A stretch of DNA of 64,000 bases. Origin: Mycobacterium sp. OTB74 (GTDB lineage: Bacteria; Actinomycetota; Actinomycetes; Mycobacteriales; Mycobacteriaceae). Location: NCBI RefSeq assembly GCF_029892685.1, contig NZ_JARXVD010000001.1, positions 1-64,000 on the forward strand, read 5' to 3'. Numbering within the stretch: the stretch's first letter is position 1; every line of letters begins with the position of its first letter. The position numbers and the translations under genes are program-made. Of the stretch, positions 35,600 through 43,808 are shown piece by piece. The notes under the pieces are model-generated. The model was given only the letters and a program-made list of their open reading frames with translations. It had not been told where the DNA came from and did no database searches.

Positions 35600-36766
35600 T
35601 TATCCGCGGTGCATCAGAACGAGTTGTGAATTGTTCGCCCGAATTCTGTCATTGGACACCATGAGTTGCGGCGCGAATGAATCACGCAACAGCCGCCCCA
35701 TGGACAAAGGGTGGTCTTCGCGATAACCGTTGATCCCGATGAGCTGCAGAGCGCCAGTCACGATATCGACCACGGCAGTAGATGAAGCCAGCTTCAGATT
35801 GTTCATCGCGATGGCGAAGCCCACCGTAGGTTCGGAATGATCGGAGTTCAGGAAGCTTTCGTAGCGGTTGACCTCGCGCATCACCACCGCCTCGAGACTC
35901 TGATGTTTGACGATCAGATCGGCCAATTTCGCAGCCTGGGGAACCCCCTGGCTGCCGCCCTTCCGGACCGCGTCCCGAGTGGCCTTGCGAGCCTTGTGAA
36001 CCGCGGCGTCGGCGATTCCGAGCCATACCGACGACCACAGCGTGTGCGAGACCGGCAGCTGAGTGGTCTCGGAAATTTTGGCGAACTCGACCGCTACGAC
36101 ATTGTCGGCCGAGGTTCGGGTCTTGAGAATGTAGCCAGGACTGCAGGTACCGCGGAACCCCAGCACATCCCATGGTTTGGTCATCTCGAGCACGGTCTCG
36201 CCTATCGGGCACACGACAAGTACCTGATCGTTGGGTGGGCTGTCCGGTCCGCGGCGAGCGGTTGTACAGATGTAGTCGGCGTACTCGGCGTACGAGATGA
36301 CCGGGGCGTTCTTTTCCAGAACGATGCGGTCGCCGTCGCTGATCACCGCGCAGGTCGACGACCGGACGTCACCTCCGGTCGTTAGCTCTGTAGTTGCCGA
36401 CGCAAGCAGGGCTTCGTCGGCAGCAATCTTTGCGGTGACATGCGAGTTGGGTCCGCTACTTGCGTGGTGGGCGAGCGACAGCGCTTGCGCATGGTGCATC
36501 GCGAACACCATTCCGGCCGAACTGCAAGCCCCTCCGAGCGCTCTGGCGATGACCGCCAATTCGGATATGGCAGCTTCACGGCCCCCTAGCGCAACCGGAA
36601 GCGAACACGACAGCAACTTCGCCTCTTTGACGAGACCGATTGCTTCTGAAGGGAATCGGGACTTCCGATCGACATCGTCGGCAGCGTCGGCAGCGGCCTT
36701 GACAGCTTCAGGCACACCGGGCATTGACGCGACGGCCGTAGCGAATGGAACGGTATCGCTGATCAT
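35600..36766 (-). CDS. Acyl-CoA-dehydrogenase-like flavoprotein of the aminoacyl-carrier island
   Basis: 388 residues with the ACAD three-part fold. The N-terminal helical part, the beta domain (LLASATTELTTGGDVRSS, CSPGYILKTRTSADNVVAVE) and the C-terminal helices (GALQLIGINGYREDHPLSMG, LLRDSF) are all present. At the position of the catalytic-base motif Y-E-G-T it reads LMVSNDRIRANN, so the usual Glu is absent. It may oxidise an aminoacyl-S-carrier rather than an acyl-CoA, or do other flavin chemistry. The stop is 4 bases before the ligase start; the promoter lies in the 36.8-37.0 kb divergent gap. Confidence 0.8.
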   Translation of the reverse strand: MISDTVPFATAVASMPGVPEAVKAAADAADDVDRKSRFPSEAIGLVKEAKLLSCSLPVALGGREAAISELAVIARALGGACSSAGMVFAMHHAQALSLAHHASSGPNSHVTAKIAADEALLASATTELTTGGDVRSSTCAVISDGDRIVLEKNAPVISYAEYADYICTTARRGPDSPPNDQVLVVCPIGETVLEMTKPWDVLGFRGTCSPGYILKTRTSADNVVAVEFAKISETTQLPVSHTLWSSVWLGIADAAVHKARKATRDAVRKGGSQGVPQAAKLADLIVKHQSLEAVVMREVNRYESFLNSDHSEPTVGFAIAMNNLKLASSTAVVDIVTGALQLIGINGYREDHPLSMGRLLRDSFAPQLMVSNDRIRANNSQLVLMHRG

Positions 36767-36863
36767 GCGCCAACTCTCTTTGTAGCCAGGCGGGTTACCG
36801 CGGTGATGTCAGCATGCCAGTGAGCGCCGCCAGATGTACAGAGGCTGGACCCTGTACACACAT

Positions 36864-36885
36864 AGCTAACATGTGTACGTTAGCT
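36864..36885. promoter_or_regulatory. Dyad in the divergent promoter of the aminoacyl-carrier island
   Basis: A perfect 7-bp inverted repeat AGCTAAC - 8 bases - GTTAGCT lies midway between the two divergent arms. Three TGTAC repeats overlap or flank it (36853, 36874, 36885). A TATAAA -10-like hexamer for the plus arm is at 36912-36917. The arrangement fits a shared operator controlling both arms; no regulator gene is in the island. Confidence 0.45.
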
Positions 36886-36985
36886 GTACGCTGTCGCGCG
36901 ACGCAACAGTGTATAAAGCGCGAAACCGCTGATTTGAGTTTAAACTGGGCCAAGTTTTTTAGGCAGAGAGTTGAGGGCCAACGCC

Positions 36986-37231
36986 ATGCAAGACCAGATT
37001 CGTGAAGTCCTGGCTGCTCATGGCCGGATGGCGGTGGATCCTCACCAGGTCGACGTCCAGGCAGACCTCTACGAGCTCGGGCTGACGTCCCATGCATCGG
37101 TAAATGTGATGCTCGCGCTTGAGGATGCATTCGATATCGAATTCCCCGACGACGTGCTCAAGAAGTCCACCTTCGCTTCGGTGAAGAACATCGAGCAGGT
37201 AGTCCAAGGCCTAGCCGAGTCATCTGCGTGA
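36986..37231 (+). CDS. Acyl/aminoacyl carrier protein
   Basis: 81 residues, four-helix carrier protein. The phosphopantetheine attachment Ser35 lies in DLYELGLTSHASVN (L-T-S in place of D-S-L). The following helix VMLALEDAFDIEFPDDVL is the canonical ACP helix II/III region. The G-L-T-S-H-A-[ST] form is the one I associate with carrier proteins of amino acid:carrier ligases. ATG 36986 has GAGGG 7 bases upstream; an in-frame TTG is at 36971. GTGA overlap with the DUF1839 gene. Confidence 0.9.
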   Translation: MQDQIREVLAAHGRMAVDPHQVDVQADLYELGLTSHASVNVMLALEDAFDIEFPDDVLKKSTFASVKNIEQVVQGLAESSA

Positions 37232-38214
37232 TCCCGAGCGCGGTAGCCGGCAATCTGCCTGAGCCTGTCCTCCGTATACCCGTCGGGCCCGCTGATTACC
37301 GTCCGCACTTCAGTCACGCGGGCGACCGGATTTGGCCTGAAACCAATTGCTACCTAGATCTCTGGATAGAGACACTGCACGCTCTTGGGCTGGACCCGGT
37401 TCCTGCTTTCGCTTGTGCCCTCTCCGCTGACCACGACGCCCTCCAGTGGACATTCCTCAAGCAGCAGCCGGAAGACCTTCGCCGGCTCTACGGCTTGGAA
37501 GTCGCCGAGGATGTCGTGTGGATGCCGCTGTTGGAAACGATCGAATCGGGCCCGTCGCGCGGAGTTCTTCACACTGTCGAAGTTGATAGCTGGTGGTTAC
37601 CAGACACTGCCGGCACCGCTTATCACGCCGACCATGTGAAGACGTCCATCGTTCCGACCGAGGTCGACCGGGAGCTCCGCCGCATGTGGTACATCCACGG
37701 GGCGGGTCTGCACGAACTCAGTGGCGACGATTTCGACGGGGTGTTCGGACTCAGCGAGGGGACCGAAATTGTCCTGCCGCCCTACACCGAGCAGATCACC
37801 TCGCACCCGGGTCGGATCGAAACGGGGGCGCTGGTCAGTATCACCAGGGAGCATCTCGCCCGGCGGGCGGAGGGCAACCCTGTCGAACGGTTGGCTGCGG
37901 GCGTGGACAAGGCCACGGAATGGTTGCCGAGCGCCGGTATCGAGGTGTTCCACGCATGGGCGTTCGCCACGCTGCGGCAGTGCGGAGCGACCGCTGAGGT
38001 CGCCGCAGATTTCGCGGCTTGCCTGGACACGGAGTGTGCGGGCGCGGGAGGCGCCGCGGAACACTTTCTAGCCGTTTCGTCAGGTGCGAAGGCCGTGCAG
38101 TTCAAGATGGCGCGTGTTGCCAACGGTCGGAAGGTGGATGTCCGACCAGTCCTCGATGAAATGGCCGATTCCTGGCAGACGGCGATGGACGTTATAAGCT
38201 CGGCCGCGAGCTAG
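37228..38214 (+). CDS. DUF1839 family protein
   Basis: 328 residues, soluble and without signal or membrane segments. The family is one I associate with amino acid:carrier ligase neighbourhoods. Striking segments are WPETNCYLDLWIETLHALGL, DQWTFLKQQPEDLRRLYGLE-like (positions about 70-90), DSWWLPDTAGTAYHADHVK and MWYIHGAGLHELSGDDFDG. The conserved Asp/His/Cys/Trp pattern suggests an enzyme, and a peptidase- or transferase-like role on the loaded carrier is conceivable, but no mechanism is known to me. Start GTG 37228 overlaps the carrier stop. Confidence 0.8.
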   Translation: MIPSAVAGNLPEPVLRIPVGPADYRPHFSHAGDRIWPETNCYLDLWIETLHALGLDPVPAFACALSADHDALQWTFLKQQPEDLRRLYGLEVAEDVVWMPLLETIESGPSRGVLHTVEVDSWWLPDTAGTAYHADHVKTSIVPTEVDRELRRMWYIHGAGLHELSGDDFDGVFGLSEGTEIVLPPYTEQITSHPGRIETGALVSITREHLARRAEGNPVERLAAGVDKATEWLPSAGIEVFHAWAFATLRQCGATAEVAADFAACLDTECAGAGGAAEHFLAVSSGAKAVQFKMARVANGRKVDVRPVLDEMADSWQTAMDVISSAAS

Positions 38215-38216
38215 CG

Positions 38217-40631
38217 ATGTTCAGCCAGTGGCGCGTTGTCAGAAGCTTGCCCGGCGCTTACTCGCGACCCGACGAGCTCGAGGATCAATGGGAAAGCGCT
38301 GCGGTACTTGATGTTCCGGCACCTGTTGCCACCATTGCGGGCACCGAAGCAGGCGAGGACATCGACGACTTCGACTGGTGGCACCACTGTTACGTCGAGA
38401 CCGACGAGCCGGTCTGTATCGAGTTCCAGGGCCTGACCTTCCCGGCATCGGTATTCGTGGACGGGAGTCTGGTCGCCGAATGCGAATCGATGTTTCTGCC
38501 GGTACGTTGCGAACTTGAGAGCGGCCGCCACGAAATATGTGTGTACTTCCGGTCTTTGAACGCATGGCTGCGCACTCGGCGCCCACGCGGTCGATGGCGT
38601 TCGAGTCTGGTGAGCGCTGCCGGTATGCGCTGGGCTCGCACGACGCTTTTGGGCCGTGCCCCCATCTATGGAAATCTGCCAGCACCCGTCGGCTTCTGGC
38701 GTCCGATTGTCGCGACGCCCAGGGCGCTGACTGCAGACTTCAGAATCATTGCCGATCCGGTGACCGGTGCTGTTGAAATCAACGGTGTCATGCGAACTTT
38801 GGCTGAAGTTCGGGTCGACATTTCGGTACATGATCCCGCCGGTGTGGAGATTGCCGCCGGTTCCTGCCTGACGTCAGGCGGGGCGTTCAATTTCACGGTG
38901 CGCGTGAGCGATCCGCAGTTGTGGTGGCCCCACGGCTACGGGCCGCAGGACCTCTACGGTGTGACAATCCGTGTCGGCGAACATGTCATTGGCGATCGTC
39001 GGATTGGTTTTCGGTCGGTCTCCGAGGTATCTGACGACGGCGGCTTCGGGCTTCGGATCAACGGCGTTCCCGTTTTCTGCCGCGGAGTCACGTGGTCACC
39101 TCCCGATCCTGTCCGGCTTGGCGTTGACGCGGCCACCATGCGAGCACACCTCGAAGCGTTCGCCGAGGCGGGCGCGAATATCGTCCGAGTGGTCGGCGGC
39201 TTGGTGTATGAGCAGACCGAATTCTGGGAGCAGTGCGCCGAGTTAGGCCTAATGGTCTGGCAGGACGCCATGCAAGCCACTTTCGATCCGTCCACAGAAG
39301 TGTCAGAACTGATCGTTCGAGAGATTGCCGAATTGCTTGACTCTGTTTCGGGCAATCCTGCTCTGACGGTGGTGAGCGGAGGAAGCGAAACGCTCCAGCG
39401 ACCGGAGATGCTCGGGATCGAGCAGGGCGAGTTCGCGATGCCGGTGATCGACGCTCTGCTGCCCCAAACGGTGGCGGCCCGATCGGATGTTCCCTACGTC
39501 CGTGCCAGTCCCGCGCCTCCTGCCGGCGCGCGTGATTTCGCGATCCGGCCCGATACGGGAAATGCACACTGGTTTGGGGTCGGCGGGTATATGCGGTCGG
39601 TGTCCGACGTCCGTTCTGCGGGCGTGAGGTTCGCTGCAGAATGCCTGGCCTTTGCCAATCCGCCGTCCCCTGCGGCGGTCGAAAAGTACTTCGGGTCGGC
39701 GGCAGTGGCTGGACATCATCCTGACTGGAAAGCCGAGATTCCGCGCGACCGTGGGGCCTCATGGGATTTCGAAGACGTCCGGGACTTCTACGTTCGAGAT
39801 GTATTCGGCGAAGATCCGCTCGCAGTCAGACGCGTTGATCCTGAGCGGTATCTGGAGTTGGGCAGGCTCGCGATCGCAGAAGCGATGCTTCGCTGTTTCG
39901 CTTTCTGGCGCAACGCCAAATCAGGATGCTCCGGAGCGATTGTGCTGGCCGGCAAGGATCTGCGACCCGGTGCCGGGTGGGGACTGATGGATGTGGACGG
40001 TGACGCGAAAGTCGCCATGAAAGCACTCCGCAGAGTCTGGGCGCCAGTGTCGGTGATCTTGACCGACGCCGGCCATTCCGGCATCCGGATCGACCTGCAC
40101 AACGACACCCCCGAAACACTGGCTGGCGAACTCATGTTGGCTGGGACCAACTTCCTGGGTCAGGGGGCTGTCGAGGCAAAACGTGGGGTCACCGTGCCAG
40201 CTCGTTCTTCGGTGACATATTTCGATTCGGATATCTCGGGCATCTTCCGAGATCTCTCACATGCATTCAAATTCGGTCAGCCGACGGCCGACGCCATCGA
40301 AGCGGTCGTCCAATTCGACGGGATACCGTGGACCATTCGCGATGCGCTGATCGTCAATCCGCGCCCTGCACAAGCCAATTCGGGTATCTGTGCGACGGCC
40401 AGTCCCAGCGACGACTCTAACTGGGAACTCGAGATATCGTCCAAGGTCGCGCTTCGGTATGTGTCTATCGACTCGCCGGGCTGGACGCCGTCGGACAACT
40501 ACTTTCATCTCCCCGCGGCGTTGCCCTACCGCGTTCGCCTGCAGCGGGCAGATCACGAGGTCGCCGTCCCACGCGGGAAGGTCGCTTCGATCGATTGCTT
40601 TGAGACCGCGACAATTACGGCGAGTTTGTGA
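38217..40631 (+). CDS. GH2 beta-mannosidase-like protein, cytosolic
   Basis: 804 residues. GH2 layout: N-terminal sugar-binding domain (CIEFQGLTFPASVFVDGSLV), Ig-like domain (VRVSDPQLWWPHGYGPQDLY), and a TIM barrel starting INGVPVFCRGVTWSPPDP and NIVRVVGGLVYEQTEFWEQC. Glu391 in VSGGSE replaces the usual G-N-N-E acid/base motif but keeps the Glu; a nucleophile candidate is Glu in RFAAECLAFANPPS. No signal peptide, so the substrate is intracellular. Two bases after the DUF1839 stop; its own stop overlaps the AcpS start. It may act on a glycosylated or carrier-bound intermediate, or as a binding protein. Confidence 0.78.
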   Translation: MFSQWRVVRSLPGAYSRPDELEDQWESAAVLDVPAPVATIAGTEAGEDIDDFDWWHHCYVETDEPVCIEFQGLTFPASVFVDGSLVAECESMFLPVRCELESGRHEICVYFRSLNAWLRTRRPRGRWRSSLVSAAGMRWARTTLLGRAPIYGNLPAPVGFWRPIVATPRALTADFRIIADPVTGAVEINGVMRTLAEVRVDISVHDPAGVEIAAGSCLTSGGAFNFTVRVSDPQLWWPHGYGPQDLYGVTIRVGEHVIGDRRIGFRSVSEVSDDGGFGLRINGVPVFCRGVTWSPPDPVRLGVDAATMRAHLEAFAEAGANIVRVVGGLVYEQTEFWEQCAELGLMVWQDAMQATFDPSTEVSELIVREIAELLDSVSGNPALTVVSGGSETLQRPEMLGIEQGEFAMPVIDALLPQTVAARSDVPYVRASPAPPAGARDFAIRPDTGNAHWFGVGGYMRSVSDVRSAGVRFAAECLAFANPPSPAAVEKYFGSAAVAGHHPDWKAEIPRDRGASWDFEDVRDFYVRDVFGEDPLAVRRVDPERYLELGRLAIAEAMLRCFAFWRNAKSGCSGAIVLAGKDLRPGAGWGLMDVDGDAKVAMKALRRVWAPVSVILTDAGHSGIRIDLHNDTPETLAGELMLAGTNFLGQGAVEAKRGVTVPARSSVTYFDSDISGIFRDLSHAFKFGQPTADAIEAVVQFDGIPWTIRDALIVNPRPAQANSGICATASPSDDSNWELEISSKVALRYVSIDSPGWTPSDNYFHLPAALPYRVRLQRADHEVAVPRGKVASIDCFETATITASL

Positions 40632-41026
40632 TCATCCCGCCTGAGGTCGATGGACGCTACGTCCGCGTCGGATGCGACGTTGTGGCCATTGCGGACATTC
40701 AGGAGTCGGTCGCGCTTTTTGGGGATCGATACCTGCGCAAAGTGTTTACGGCCAGCGAAATACAGGCGTGTCAAGGTCACAACCGGGTGCAGAGATTGGC
40801 AGCCCGGTTCGCGGCCAAAGAAGCGGTGATCAAAGCATTCGCAGAACCCGAAATGTCTTTTGCCCTACCAGAGATCGAAGTAACACAGAATGGCCCGCTG
40901 CCTCTACTAAACCTGAGCGGCTCAGTGGCCGAAGGGGCTAAGCGCCAACACTGGCTCACAACATCTTTATCGCTCTCGCATGCCGATTGCCACGCGATGG
41001 CTGTCGTGGTGGTGGTGTGCAATTAA
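40628..41026 (+). CDS. AcpS-type 4-phosphopantetheinyl transferase
   Basis: 132 residues, the size of a holo-ACP synthase protomer. The two signature motifs are present: VGCDVVAIADIQES (Mg-binding Asp17) and LAARFAAKEAVIKAF (Glu65 and Lys). The C-terminal strand SLSHADCHAMAVVVV fits. It is a second AcpS besides the housekeeping one expected elsewhere, so it is likely dedicated to the carrier protein at 36986, four genes up in the same overlapping operon (GTGA with the GH2-like gene). Confidence 0.88.
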   Translation: MIIPPEVDGRYVRVGCDVVAIADIQESVALFGDRYLRKVFTASEIQACQGHNRVQRLAARFAAKEAVIKAFAEPEMSFALPEIEVTQNGPLPLLNLSGSVAEGAKRQHWLTTSLSLSHADCHAMAVVVVVCN

Positions 41027-41430
41027 GCAGAACTGGAGTAGCGGTCTCAGGCTTTCGCGGGCGGCAAACGGGTCACTGGCAGAACGATGCGAGCCATGGC
41101 TTCTGCGTGAGGTTCCGTGGGCTCGCGGAGTCGTCGGAGTTGTCGACCGAACCCGGTGTTGCAGCCGTAGATCGGAATCATCGGGGAGCTGGCGTGTCCC
41201 TGTGACTGAAACCGTGAGTTTGCTTCTGCAACAAGCGGACCGACCGTGGTTGGTGCGGAAGCTCATCAGCGACGATGCACCGCCGGCGATAACGGAGTGC
41301 CGAAGGAATCGTCGTCATCCTGGCCCGGACCTACACGGTGTCGTGTTCTCGGTGGTCTCCGGAGTTAGTCATCGCAGGTATGCGCCCGGCACGCCGCGGT
41401 TTCCCACGGGCTCTAGGCTACGGTGATCGA
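41027..41430. other. 400-base gap without a convincing gene
   Basis: Short open frames exist on the plus strand (for example from the GTG near 41202) but show no recognisable domain or coupling. It may be the leader of the low-GC glycosyltransferase group that follows. No hairpin or promoter could be called. Confidence 0.3.
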
Positions 41431-41454
41431 ATGGAAGGATGGGAGGGTGAGCGA

Positions 41455-42543
41455 TTGGCGGAGATCCATTTTTTCGAGCCAACCGGCTACGGCGGCATAT
41501 TCCAGCACACTTGTCGTATTGCGGAATGTTTGAGCCAAACCGGCAGGCGGGTCGTGCTTCACACTGGCCATCAGCACGAGAACGTAACGCTCGAAGGCGT
41601 AGATGTATGCGCATGCTCATGGTGGCCACGTTCCACTACCCGTTCACCGATTCGGAACCTTTCTCGTCGCGTCCTCGTTTTCATTCGGCTAGTCTCGAGT
41701 TCCCTACCTCATCTGCTTAAATCCGTGCCGAGAAAGTCAATCCTGCATATTCAAGGAATCGCACCTACGGGAGCCATCAACTGGCTCATCATGGGAACGT
41801 TCCGCTTGACGGGCCGTCGAGTCGCATATTCTCCGCATGACACATTCTCTCGTCGCGTCGGCATGATGCGCGCAATCGAAAATGTACTTCTGCGAGTTGC
41901 GTATCGGCCAGCGCACGCGATCATGGTCTTTAGTGAGGCGGATAGGCAGAGCGTTGCGGCTCGTGGAGCTCCAGTGTATCTCTCACCAATGCCCCAGCTG
42001 GTACCAAAACCATCGGCTGAAGAAGAACTCAACTGGCGTCGAGAATGGCATGCCGAGAATAGCGGTGACCAAGTTGTTCTGGTGGCGGGCTTCATTCGTC
42101 CCGAGCGCCGATTGGACCTGCTGATCGAAAGTGCCAGAAGCTGGCCGAAAGGACGCCGTCTTGCAGTCGTAGGGCCCGACTGGGGCGACTGGGCCCGATG
42201 TTCCGATTTGGCACAGTCTTACAACGTCGACATTGTGGCACGGGTGGAATTCCTCGAATTGGACCAGTTTGCCGCCGCCATCGCCGCGGCCGATCTGGTG
42301 GTCGTCCCATCCGATATTGCAAGCCAGAGCGGGGTTCTGGCTCTCGCACGTGAACTCGGGACGCCAACGATCGCCACGAATGTCGGCGGCTTGGCCGAGC
42401 TCGCCTCACGCACCTTCACGGCCGGCGACGTTGCTGATCTGACGCGAGCGATTCAGGCGGAATTTGATGAGCCTTCCCACGTCGAACAGGTCGCCATTGA
42501 AACGGAGGCCGTCGAGAGCCACTTGCGCGCCTACGAGCAATAG
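41455..42543 (+). CDS. Family 4-like glycosyltransferase
   Basis: About 362 residues, GT-B type. Start region IHFFEPTGYGGIFQHTCRIA, the middle VAYSPHDTFSRRVGMMRAIE, the domain boundary QVVLVAGFIRPERRLDLLIE and the C-terminal donor site VPSDIASQSGVLALARELGT, where Glu of E-x7-E is replaced. TTG 41455 has GGGAGG at correct spacing and fits the family N terminus; ATG 41431 in frame has no ribosome binding site. First of a three-gene plus-strand set ending with a flippase. Confidence 0.78.
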   Translation: MAEIHFFEPTGYGGIFQHTCRIAECLSQTGRRVVLHTGHQHENVTLEGVDVCACSWWPRSTTRSPIRNLSRRVLVFIRLVSSSLPHLLKSVPRKSILHIQGIAPTGAINWLIMGTFRLTGRRVAYSPHDTFSRRVGMMRAIENVLLRVAYRPAHAIMVFSEADRQSVAARGAPVYLSPMPQLVPKPSAEEELNWRREWHAENSGDQVVLVAGFIRPERRLDLLIESARSWPKGRRLAVVGPDWGDWARCSDLAQSYNVDIVARVEFLELDQFAAAIAAADLVVVPSDIASQSGVLALARELGTPTIATNVGGLAELASRTFTAGDVADLTRAIQAEFDEPSHVEQVAIETEAVESHLRAYEQ

Positions 42544-42806
42544 CTGGGACCCCTGCATAGCGACGACGCGAGAGGACGACTGATCCAATCAAATGGCTTG
42601 AGCAATTTATTTCACAGTTAGCTGTTTCAATTCGCTCTGTAGTCGCTCACACACAATAAACAGCCTTTCACTTGCCGCGTTTACATCGTGACCGCCGAAT
42701 GCCTGTGTGCTACCCGACCGTCTGAGCTAACATCCAGGAAAGACATGACTACCCTGTCGGCGTCTGGTGCAATGTCCCTACTAGCGGAGGCGCCAGTACC
42801 GGCAGG

Positions 42807-43808
42807 ATGCCAAAGAAAGCCTACTGCGTGAAGAAAATATTTATCGTCGCTCCAGGCACCTCCGTGTCCGGAGGGCCGGAGGTCTTGCATCAGCTTTGCG
42901 CTGCACTCAACGAAGACGGTCGCCGAGCATGGATGCTGTACTACCCGACTGATAGGTCCTACGAGGTACCTGTTCCGTTCAGGCGTTACAACGTGAGCAC
43001 AGCAAGAATAAAAGATGTCGAACCTGATTCGATCGTTGTTCTGCCGGAGACATGCGCCCATCTGATAGGCCGGTTTCGCAAAGCTCAAATCTATTTCTGG
43101 TGGCTAAGTGTCGACTACTTCTTCATCTCGGCAGAACACACACGTGTGGGGAAGCGGATCGGCGGTGCACGTCTTGCAAAAATCCGACTCTGGCGTGTAC
43201 GACGATACGTGCGCCGCCACCTTTTCCAAAGCGAATATGCGCGCGCCTTTTTAGAGACGAACTCACTGGCTCCTACGTCCAGCCTGGGCGATTATCTGGC
43301 CGAGGAGTACGTCGAAGCCGCAGCGAAACCGCGCATTGGGCCGCGCGAAAATATCCTGGTCTACAACCCTGCGAAGGGCGAGGAGCAAACGGCCGCAATT
43401 CTTCGGGCACTCGAAGAGAGTGGCCGCCCCATGCCAACTGTTGTGCCTTTGACAGGTATGACGCGCGGTGAGATTTGCGATCTGCTGGGACGGGCTAAAG
43501 TCTATATCGATTTCGGGAGCCATCCCGGGAAAGACAGGATTCCTCGGGAGGCAGCTGCACTCGGCACCTGTGTTCTGACCAATCGCAGGGGAAGCGCTGC
43601 GAACTCAATCGACCTTCCCCTACCGGACGAGTTGAAGATTGATGACCATAATCCTGAGTTCGCGACCATCGCGGCCGAGAAGATTCACCAGTTGATGGAC
43701 GATTACAAATTTAATGCTTCGCAGCTCGATGCCTATCGGCATTCGATCGCGCTCGAACCCGCAGCATTTCTGCATGACGTGCGATCCGCGTTCCCAACGA
43801 ACTCATAA
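42807..43808 (+). CDS. Glycosyltransferase-like protein (GT-B), EPS assembly
   Basis: 333 residues. N-terminal IFIVAPGTSVSGGPEVLHQL resembles GT-B transferases. Residues about 60-150 (VVLPETCAHLIGRFRKAQIY, FWWLSVDYFF) and the C-terminal VYIDFGSHPGKDRIPREAAA, with the donor-binding Glu, resemble the putative glycosyltransferases often found beside Wzx genes. Substrate unknown. Upstream 263 bases are AT-richer than the rest. The stop TAA shares a base with the Wzx ATG (TAATG). Confidence 0.7.
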   Translation: MPKKAYCVKKIFIVAPGTSVSGGPEVLHQLCAALNEDGRRAWMLYYPTDRSYEVPVPFRRYNVSTARIKDVEPDSIVVLPETCAHLIGRFRKAQIYFWWLSVDYFFISAEHTRVGKRIGGARLAKIRLWRVRRYVRRHLFQSEYARAFLETNSLAPTSSLGDYLAEEYVEAAAKPRIGPRENILVYNPAKGEEQTAAILRALEESGRPMPTVVPLTGMTRGEICDLLGRAKVYIDFGSHPGKDRIPREAAALGTCVLTNRRGSAANSIDLPLPDELKIDDHNPEFATIAAEKIHQLMDDYKFNASQLDAYRHSIALEPAAFLHDVRSAFPTNS

